Under the pieces are notes generated by a model. It was not told the DNA's origin. It made no database searches and was given only the letters and a program-made list of their open reading frames with translations. Positions 13,716-19,079 of a DNA stretch of 19,079 nt are shown here, in pieces. Source of the DNA: Lachnospiraceae bacterium (GTDB lineage Bacteria > Bacillota > Clostridia > Lachnospirales > Lachnospiraceae). The DNA lies in the NCBI GenBank assembly GCA_009774235.1, contig VSNJ01000073.1, positions 1 to 19,079 of the forward strand, written 5' to 3'. The translations under genes were made by a program, and so were the position numbers. The first letter of the stretch is position 1, and each line of letters starts with the position of its first letter.

Positions 13716-14118
13716 TAAAGCCTTTTTTACAGGAGAAAAGTATTTAATTAAAGATATTTCAGAAAAAGGCATACAGAAAATTATAGAAAATGTACGTAAT
13801 AAAAAGTATAAAAGTTTGTATCTTTCTTTAGACCCAGATGGTGAAATAGATTGTTGTAAATATCTTACCTTGGAAAGCACTGGTGAATGGATTGCTATCC
13901 AGATAGTAGATGATATAAATAATATATGGTACTCTTCTTTTGATATAAATTATTTAAACTCAGAAGAAGTATCACCAATAGAATGTAGTGATGGACAATC
14001 TGAAATTTTAAAGAAATATACAATACATAATGTAAAATTAGCAGCAGATTGTATTGAATGGTTTATCAGGACAAGTGAACCTTATCCAGGTATGGAATGG
14101 CTTAAAACAACTTGTTAA
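13639..14118 (+). CDS. Unknown 159-residue cytosolic protein
   Basis: The ATG follows AGGAGG at 13625-13630. No signal peptide or membrane segment is seen. The chain mixes beta-rich stretches (KSLYLSLDPDGEIDCCKYLTL, GEWIAIQIVDD, IWYSSFDINYL) with a C-terminal part holding ECSDGQSEILKKYTIH, ADCIEWFIRT and PYPGMEWL. This alternation resembles small immunity-type proteins of polymorphic toxin systems, but no toxin gene lies beside it and I cannot name a family. It is driven by a perfect sigma-A promoter, probably monocistronic, and followed by a structured RNA-like region with a terminator. Confidence 0.75.
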   Translation: MVKEEILPKKEFTECTSMDICIRFASKAFFTGEKYLIKDISEKGIQKIIENVRNKKYKSLYLSLDPDGEIDCCKYLTLESTGEWIAIQIVDDINNIWYSSFDINYLNSEEVSPIECSDGQSEILKKYTIHNVKLAADCIEWFIRTSEPYPGMEWLKTTC

Positions 14119-14159
14119 TTAACAGGGATTTATAACATCTGCAAATTAATATTATTAGT

Positions 14160-14319
14160 CAAGTGGATATTTACAATCCGCTCTGCTACTTGTTTATAAC
14201 CTTATAACTGCTACCACAGCGTTCTCGTGGGAGCTTATGCTGCCACTGGAACAAGTAAATCTCCCTTTTCTATGTTTCAGAAACATAAACGGTGGAGATG
14301 GACTTACTTGATAAGGTTA
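14160..14319 (+). ncRNA. Candidate structured RNA of unknown class
   Basis: Several nested helices are visible. Arms 14197-14205 and 14311-14319 form a closing 9-bp helix. Inside it, 14210-14217 pairs with 14227-14234 (one mismatch). A long hairpin pairs 14252-14258 with 14304-14310, 14259-14264 with 14294-14299, and 14271-14277 with 14281-14287 around a 3-nt loop. Upstream, 14160-14168 pairs with 14176-14192 in a small bulged hairpin. No ORF covers this part, and an intrinsic terminator follows at 14327. It could be a small RNA, the 3' UTR of the preceding gene, or a folded repeat. No downstream plus-strand gene exists, so a riboswitch is unlikely. Confidence 0.45.
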
Positions 14320-14326
14320 AAAAGGG

Positions 14327-14364
14327 GCTGACACACTAAAAATTAGTGTGCAGCTTCTTTTTCT
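14327..14364 (+). terminator. Rho-independent terminator after the structured region
   Basis: GCTG-A-CACACTA (14327-14338) pairs with TAGTGTG-CAGC (14344-14354) with one bulged A, followed by TTCTTTTTCTT. It ends plus-strand transcription before the convergent metallophosphoesterase gene. Confidence 0.8.
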
Positions 14365-14493
14365 TGTAAAATTTTAAAATTACCATAACCAATAAGCTAG
14401 ATATTCCGTATCAGAGCAACGGAACACGGCCTGGTTTCTTTTTAATTTGTAAAAGCACCAGTATTTAACTGCTTTAGTAATATATTATTATAG

Positions 14494-15378
14494 TTAAAAA
14501 AAAGAATCGACTGGCATTGTATTTCCAAGAATTTCACGGGAAGCAAATAAGTTCATATTCCTTTTTGTACTTACTGACCATTTCACAAGGGTAATATTAC
14601 GCCTTTCTATTTCTATAGCTGTAATACCTGCTGGATGTACACAGCTTCCTGTATTACAGTATGGTGACCCCTTAGAACCAGCCATAGGGTGGTGTGTATG
14701 GCCTGTAATCATTATATAATTATTCTTTATTGCCCAGTCCGCAAGTATCTTTTCTGTTTTTTTCTTTTTTGTGTTGTTTTTGGCAGCACTTGTAGGGTCG
14801 TGTACACCAAGATATTCTAATGGTCTCCATATATAACGTACCATAAAACGTGCAAGAGGCCATAAAGTGCTGTTAAGTATATCTGCCTGATGCCCGTGTG
14901 TCATAAATATCTCATGTCCTTTAAGGGTATCATGTAAAATAATCCCTGGATAAAACTGGACATCAGGACAGAGTGGTTTATCACAAAGTACCTTATCACA
15001 ATAGAATGAATTAAAATACTTTTTAGGAAACTTTGGATATTTTTTAACTATATCATGGTTTCCATAGACTCCATAAAAACGTTTTTGCATATAAAACATA
15101 GAAAGCATTTCATAGCTTTGTTTGTGGTTTTTTTTAATGGATTTCATAGAACGGTTTTCCCACAACTCATCACCATCACCTAATTCTATATAAGCAAATC
15201 CTCTTTGGAAATAATAACGCAGGGCAGCAAGGTAAAGATACTCATCCTGTAGGAAATTATCATTTGCCTTGCCTGTTCCCCTGTGGCAGTCGCTAAAAAC
15301 AGCATACCTGGAAGACGGTTTCAGAGGGAGGTTTAGTGAATCCCTGTATGTCTTCTGTATACGGCTTTCAAATCCCAT
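14494..15378 (-). CDS. Calcineurin-like metallophosphoesterase
   Basis: The protein has 294 residues. The complete two-metal phosphoesterase signature is present: FSDCHRG (Asp30, His32), GDGDELW (Asp68 region), YGNHD (Asn107, His108), MTHGHQAD (His161, His163) and TGHTHH (His227, His229). The DxH-GDxxE order and the spacing recall UDP-2,3-diacylglucosamine hydrolase (LpxH) and related Firmicute phosphoesterases, but a Gram-positive lacks lipid A, so the substrate is unknown. There is no signal peptide. The ATG lies inside the last codons of the upstream DUF4474 gene (11-base overlap), so translation is coupled and the two proteins probably act together, perhaps at the membrane. Confidence 0.88.
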   Translation of the reverse strand: MGFESRIQKTYRDSLNLPLKPSSRYAVFSDCHRGTGKANDNFLQDEYLYLAALRYYFQRGFAYIELGDGDELWENRSMKSIKKNHKQSYEMLSMFYMQKRFYGVYGNHDIVKKYPKFPKKYFNSFYCDKVLCDKPLCPDVQFYPGIILHDTLKGHEIFMTHGHQADILNSTLWPLARFMVRYIWRPLEYLGVHDPTSAAKNNTKKKKTEKILADWAIKNNYIMITGHTHHPMAGSKGSPYCNTGSCVHPAGITAIEIERRNITLVKWSVSTKRNMNLFASREILGNTMPVDSFF

Positions 15379-16294
15379 TTATGCGCCTTTCCTTTCTTGG
15401 GGGTTTATGGAATTTTTGCTTCCTGTTTTTCTTCATGCATAACATATGCCTGAATACAAATGGAAGGAAATAATATAAATATAATATTTTATCAAGTGTA
15501 CATTCAAATGGCTTTGTCACCCACATATACAATTTGCAAAAAAGCCTGTTTTTAAATTGTGCCCATCTGGCTTTACAACACCTTTTACAACATGGCTGTG
15601 CTGAACATGGCTTTGATATTGTAAAACATGCTGTCATATCACACACTGTAACGCCGCATTTTATATAACCGCATTGTAGCAGGCTTTGAAGGAAACAGTA
15701 CATCATTGTTTCACATTTGAATGTAATAGAAACATGGATTACAAGATTTCCGGGTTCACAGCATCTTCCAGGACAAAATCCTGTCAGCCACCAATGTGGC
15801 TGTTTTGCGGTGAAAAGTGGTGTACCTTTATAAAATGTAGTCATAGATATGGATAAAAGTTCTCTGTCGGACACACTGTGGAAGAGTGCTTTATCATATT
15901 CCCATGGGCTTAAAATCCTGTCTGCGTAATATATGCCAATTTCACTGCCAGCACTTATTCCATACTGGCCTTTCCAGAATTCAAACATCCATGTACGGTT
16001 ATCATAATTAAAATAAACTGGTTCACAGTCAAATACCATTGAAAAATGTACTGCTGTTTTATCATATAAAGAACAATAACCATATTTTCTCTGCCACGCA
16101 TCAACCCTTGATGTGATAATATCCTGTGATGGGGAATAACAGAAACCAAATGGTTCCATAATTCTATTTAAAAGGCATACTTTCTCTTGTAATTGTATTT
16201 CACATATTTTACAGATTATTCTCTTTTTTCTCCAGTGAAAGAGTATAAAACAAAGTATACATATAAATATTAATACTCCAAATAAAATGTACAT
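15368..16294 (-). CDS. Membrane-anchored DUF4474 protein
   Basis: The protein has 308 residues; AAGGA precedes the ATG at 16294. Residues 2-20 form one hydrophobic anchor (YILFGVLIFICILCFILFHW) followed by basic residues. The rest matches what I know of DUF4474: LNRIMEPFGFCYSPSQD, SRVDAWQRKYGYC-LYD, MVFDCEPVYFNYD, WMFEFWKGQYGI-GSEIG-YYAD, and a later HWWLTGFCPG. The C-terminal part is rich in Cys (CDMTACFTISKPCSAQPCCKRCC), possibly metal-binding, and ends very basic (RKQKFHKPPRKERR). The function is unknown. It overlaps the metallophosphoesterase gene and forms an operon with it. The plus-strand region upstream (16295-16440) has no ORF. Confidence 0.8.
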   Translation of the reverse strand: MYILFGVLIFICILCFILFHWRKKRIICKICEIQLQEKVCLLNRIMEPFGFCYSPSQDIITSRVDAWQRKYGYCSLYDKTAVHFSMVFDCEPVYFNYDNRTWMFEFWKGQYGISAGSEIGIYYADRILSPWEYDKALFHSVSDRELLSISMTTFYKGTPLFTAKQPHWWLTGFCPGRCCEPGNLVIHVSITFKCETMMYCFLQSLLQCGYIKCGVTVCDMTACFTISKPCSAQPCCKRCCKARWAQFKNRLFCKLYMWVTKPFECTLDKILYLYYFLPFVFRHMLCMKKNRKQKFHKPPRKERRINGI

Positions 16295-16445
16295 AATAAT
16301 TAATCCTTATATAGTATTTTTTATATTATATGGAAATAAAGCTTGTCTGGAAACATCATCTACATCAGTAGAATTATTAAAATGAATTTTACAATTATTT
16401 CAGACTATCATAGTATACTCATGCTATCTGGGTAGAATACAAATT

Positions 16446-16455
16446 TACATATGTA
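16446..16455. promoter_or_regulatory. BlaI/MecI-type operator candidate 1
   Basis: TACATATGTA is a perfect palindrome of the TACA-N2-TGTA type bound by BlaI/MecI repressors, within TTTACATATGTAGAA. It lies 28 bases upstream of the -35 of the BlaI-type gene. Confidence 0.5.
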
Positions 16456-16482
16456 GAATATTAATTAATTTTATTTTTTGTA

Positions 16483-16511
16483 TTGACACTTTTTAACTCC
16501 AATAGTAGAAT
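16483..16511 (+). promoter_or_regulatory. Sigma-A promoter of the BlaI-type repressor gene
   Basis: TTGACA (16483-16488) and TAGAAT (16506-16511) are 17 bp apart, one mismatch in total. Transcription would start near 16518, giving a leader of about 120 bases that contains the second operator candidate. Confidence 0.6.
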
Positions 16512-16544
16512 ATATATATCTTTATTAAAAGGTCTTTCAGGCTG

Positions 16545-16554
16545 TACAGCTGTA
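16545..16554. promoter_or_regulatory. BlaI/MecI-type operator candidate 2
   Basis: TACAGCTGTA is a second perfect TACA-N2-TGTA palindrome, in the leader of the repressor gene, 99 bp centre to centre from the first. Together they bracket the promoter and fit autorepression. Confidence 0.5.
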
Positions 16555-16637
16555 TAGCACAAAACTATAAGGCGGAAGTTCTGGTACACCAAAGGCCATT
16601 TCTGGCAGGCAGGAACTTTAGGAGGAGGTATAATAAA

Positions 16638-17021
16638 ATGGGGGAAATCCGGCTGCATGAAGGAGAATTAAACGTAATGGAGCTGCTGTGGTCAAATAAA
16701 GCTTTAGCTGCAAAAGATATTGCAAAAATTATTAAGGAATATATCGGCTGGGAGAAAAATACTACTTATACAGTAATAAAACGCCTTATAGATAAAGGTG
16801 CTATAATAAGGGAAGATCCTGGTTTTATATGCAGGGCCAATGTCACCAAAAGAAAAATCCAGGATATCGAAACACAGGCTTTGCTAAACCAGTTGTACAA
16901 TGGTTCGGTTTCTAACTTTATCACAGCATACCTGGCAGAACAAAAATTGTCTGGTGCAGACATTGCTGAACTTAAGAAAATAATATCAAGCCAGTCTGGC
17001 GGAAAGCAGGAAAAGTTGTAA
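16638..17021 (+). CDS. BlaI/MecI-family transcriptional repressor
   Basis: The protein has 127 residues, with AGGAGG before the ATG. The winged helix (about residues 5-75) shows LHEGELNVMELLWSNKALAAKDIAKII, then WEKNTTYTVIKRLIDKGAI and a wing ending in CRANV, which is the BlaI/MecI/CopY pattern. The C-terminal helices (QALLNQLYNGSVSNFITAYL, LSGADIAELKKII) form the dimer domain. Such repressors control beta-lactam resistance or copper genes and are usually cleaved by a BlaR1/MecR1-type M56 protease encoded next door. Here no such gene follows: only an 11-codon ORF (ATG at 17021) overlaps the stop. Two TACA-N2-TGTA palindromes upstream suggest autorepression. The regulon is unknown. Confidence 0.88.
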   Translation: MGEIRLHEGELNVMELLWSNKALAAKDIAKIIKEYIGWEKNTTYTVIKRLIDKGAIIREDPGFICRANVTKRKIQDIETQALLNQLYNGSVSNFITAYLAEQKLSGADIAELKKIISSQSGGKQEKL

Positions 17022-17056
17022 TGATAAATAAGCTATACAGGGCGGGAGATAATTAA

Positions 17057-17262
17057 AAATTTTATGGGGGTATTTTTATATCTCTTGGATAAACTCCAGT
17101 TTATCAAATAGATAGGGGTATTTTTTGGAAAATTTTTACAAGTAACAGAATATTCCTTTAATCCTTTTATACACAACCAATAACATCAAAAACTAAAAGA
17201 AATCCACAATCTGTATTGCCTGTTGGCAAAAATTTGTTGCTTACAAACAATTTAGAATTTAT
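17057..17262 (+). other. Intergenic leader before the tyrosine recombinase
   Basis: It holds a short palindrome, GATAAAC-TCCA-GTTTATC (17088-17105), flanked by two direct copies of GGGGTATTTTT (17067 and 17115). No clear promoter or terminator is recognised. The pattern could be a recombinase or repressor binding site. Confidence 0.4.
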
Positions 17263-17275
17263 GGAGGATTTTTAT

Positions 17276-18340
17276 ATGGGAACATCAAATAATGAAACTT
17301 ACCACCAGCAAAATATACAACAGAATACACAAAAACTACGTAACCTGTTGCGTGAAATGCCAGGATTTTGTAAAGATTATTTCCGTGGCATTGAACCTTC
17401 AACATCTGCCAGGACACGTATAGGCTATGCATATGATATAAGGACATTTTTCAGGTTTCTTGTTTCTGAAAACCCTGTATTAAAAAATACAGAAATAAAA
17501 GACATAAACCTTACACATCTTGATATGGTTGAACCTGTAGACATTGAAGAATACATGGAATACCTTAAGTTATACTATTATGATGGCCAGAAATATACTA
17601 ATGATGAACGCGGGCTTCACCGTAAAATGGCATCTTTACGTAGTTTCTATCTCTATTACCAAAAAAGGGATATGATAAAAAATAACCCAACTGTTGTCGT
17701 AAATATGCCCAAACTGCATGACCGGGAAATAATACGGCTTGACCCAGATGAAGTCGCTGAACTTTTAGAACTGGTTGAACATGGAGGCAATAACCTTAGT
17801 GGTATTAAAAAAACATATTACGAAAAAAACAAACTAAGAAACATTGCTATTTTTACACTTTTTCTTGGAACAGGAATACGTGTTTCTGAATGTGTTGGGT
17901 TAAATATTGAAGATGTAGATTTCAGGGAAAACAGAATAAGGATTATACGTAAAGGTGGCAAGGAAGAATATGTGTATTTTGGGGATGAAGTTGCAGAATC
18001 CCTTAAGAATTATATAGAGCTTTCAAGACGTACCATTGACCCTAAAGAAGGTCATAAACATGCACTCTTCTATTCTATACAAAGACGCCGCATAACTGTA
18101 CAGGCAGTGGAAAACCTTGTAAAAGACTATGCAAGCCAGGTAACTACATTTAAACATATTACACCACATAAGTTAAGAAGTACATATGGCACAGCACTAT
18201 ACCACCAGACGGGTGACATATATCTTGTAGCTGATGTATTAGGACACAATGATGTCAACACCACAAAAAAACACTATGCTGCAATTAATGATGATAAAAA
18301 ACGTAAAGCCGCCAATGCTGTAACTTTACGTAAAAACTAA
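17276..18340 (+). CDS. Tyrosine recombinase, XerC/XerD-like
   Basis: The protein has 354 residues from ATG 17276, which has GGAGG at 17263-17267; the frame extends upstream to 17216 but without a ribosome site. The N-terminal SAM-like core-binding domain (about 20-140) reads TSARTRIGYAYDIRTFFRFL. The catalytic domain carries Arg202 (GTGIRVSE), Lys226 (RKGGKE), His298 and Arg301 (HKLRSTYG), His324 (LGHNDVNTT) and nucleophile Tyr334 (KKHYAA). All active residues are intact. The compact size and the family features fit a Xer-type housekeeping recombinase of Lachnospiraceae rather than a phage integrase, which usually has an arm-binding domain. Its site is not known; an 11-bp inverted repeat lies 92 bases downstream. 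Confidence 0.9.
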   Translation: MGTSNNETYHQQNIQQNTQKLRNLLREMPGFCKDYFRGIEPSTSARTRIGYAYDIRTFFRFLVSENPVLKNTEIKDINLTHLDMVEPVDIEEYMEYLKLYYYDGQKYTNDERGLHRKMASLRSFYLYYQKRDMIKNNPTVVVNMPKLHDREIIRLDPDEVAELLELVEHGGNNLSGIKKTYYEKNKLRNIAIFTLFLGTGIRVSECVGLNIEDVDFRENRIRIIRKGGKEEYVYFGDEVAESLKNYIELSRRTIDPKEGHKHALFYSIQRRRITVQAVENLVKDYASQVTTFKHITPHKLRSTYGTALYHQTGDIYLVADVLGHNDVNTTKKHYAAINDDKKRKAANAVTLRKN

Positions 18341-18431
18341 CTGCTTACTGGCAAACCAAAACAAAATTCCAACTAAGGTTGTAATTAATCTTAATTTACT
18401 GCTTACAGACCGGACTAATAAACGTATTGTG

Positions 18432-18467
18432 GTATATTAGCAAGAGACCAGGCTCCTGCTAATATAC
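18432..18467. repeat. Inverted repeat with 11-bp arms
   Basis: GTATATTAGCA (18432-18442) and TGCTAATATAC (18457-18467) are perfect inverted arms around 14 bases that can pair further (GAG with CTC). No T run follows on the plus strand. It may be a transcription terminator of weak type, or a recombinase site; the spacer is longer than the 6-8 bp of dif-like sites. Confidence 0.5.
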
Positions 18468-18510
18468 TAAACCTCTTAAGAAATACACCTTTAAACGGAT
18501 TTTAATAAAA

Positions 18511-19079
18511 TTAAAGCTTTGCAAGTTTCTCTACTTCTGTAATACTAAGCCCTGAATACTCTGCAATTTCTTCAATAGCCAGTTTACCATTTTCCAGCAT
18601 TTTAAGTGCTATTTTATTCCTTGTATCACTTATGCCCTGTTCTAAGCCTTGTTTTATACAATAACCCTTGCTTCTGTTTCAATAAGTGCTCCTCCCATAA
18701 TATCACCTATACCTTTCTGCACATTTTTATATTTCTTTGTAAGTTCTTTAACAACATCATTAGAAAGTTCTATAATTGTCCGTTTATCAAATGCACCAAT
18801 TATTCCTTCCTGTTCCAGTTTATCAAGTTTTATTAAAATATATTGGTACTCTGTTTCTAGTTCTTTTAATTTTTGTTTATTGTTGTTATATTCTTGAAAA
18901 CTTTTCTCATATGAAAAAATATAGAATGGAATTAAAAGTAACAAGTGTTTTTCAAAAATATCACTAAGTGAATATTCTTATATTTTCATAACTGGCATCT
19001 CTTTTGCTTCTAAATATATTAATATCATTTTCATATGTTTATTTCAAGCTATCTTATATTTTTACAAGAATAACATTAT
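18511..19079 (-). pseudogene. Decayed Rpn-type nuclease/transposase gene, 3' part
   Basis: On the minus strand from the window end, a frame reads MKMILIYLEAKEMPVMKI, then a TAA (18980-18978), then EYSLSDIFEKHLLLLIPFYIFSYEK, a helical region with ELETEYQYILIKLDKLEQEG, and ETEARVIV before a stop near 18654. The C-terminal tail continues in another frame: IKQGLEQGISDTRNKIALKM, then LAIEEIAEYSGLSITEVEKL, ending at 18511. These parts together give the usual C-terminal half of an Rpn/YhgA-type protein (PD-(D/E)XK transposase-like, recombination-promoting nuclease). One nonsense codon and one frameshift make it a pseudogene, unless sequencing errors are to blame. The N-terminal half lies beyond the window. 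Confidence 0.7.

Noticed and set aside
14160..14364. T-box or other riboswitch
   Set aside because: No T-box antiterminator motif or known aptamer core is recognisable, and no plus-strand gene follows the terminator.
18649..18967. Plus-strand ORFs at the right end
   Set aside because: They are antisense to the recognisable Rpn-type remnant.

Overview
The window looks like a chromosomal segment of a low-GC Firmicute, most likely of the Lachnospiraceae. The grounds are the AT-rich codon use, strong AGGAGG ribosome sites, a DUF4474 protein, a BlaI-type repressor, a Xer-like recombinase of the kind seen in that family, and two decayed Rpn-type nuclease genes. No rRNA, tRNA or CRISPR array was seen. 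Family names rest on reading motifs by eye; no database search was run.

Layout. 1-2.1 kb: the end of an unknown acidic protein, a protein made of three tandem AP2 domains, and a convergent gene with Cys-rich zinc-finger-like modules plus one AP2 domain. 2.1-2.6 kb: a secreted YHYH plus peptidoglycan-binding protein. 2.6-8.8 kb: one minus-strand gene for a 427-residue peptidoglycan-binding, SpoIID/LytB-like protein, cut in two by a 4.9-kb element. The element carries an acyltransferase / zinc-ribbon membrane protein / alpha-beta hydrolase operon, then a 53-residue ORF translationally coupled to the first of two tandem serine recombinases. 9-11.4 kb: a GNAT remnant and a secreted GH43 glycosidase whose ribosome site lies inside a 24-bp hairpin. 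11.5-13.1 kb: an Rpn-type pseudogene and a YghZ-like aldo/keto reductase. 13.4-14.4 kb: an unknown 159-residue protein and a structured RNA-like region ending in a terminator. 14.5-16.3 kb (minus): a metallophosphoesterase and DUF4474 operon. 16.4-18.5 kb: a BlaI-type repressor with two candidate operators and a tyrosine recombinase. 18.5 kb to the end: a second decayed Rpn-type gene.

The main result is the split gene. The 5' half (8830 down to 8339) and the 3' half (3432 down to 2644) join exactly in frame if recombination occurs at a GG dinucleotide present at both element ends. The same crossover creates a circular junction (attP) with dyad-symmetric arms (TCA-N-ACACCA ... TGGTGT-N-TGA) centred on that GG, as serine recombinases require. 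The layout resembles skin-type intervening elements that are excised during sporulation to rebuild a gene. A sigma-K-like promoter match sits upstream of the 5' half, but neither sporulation nor developmental excision is shown by this sequence.
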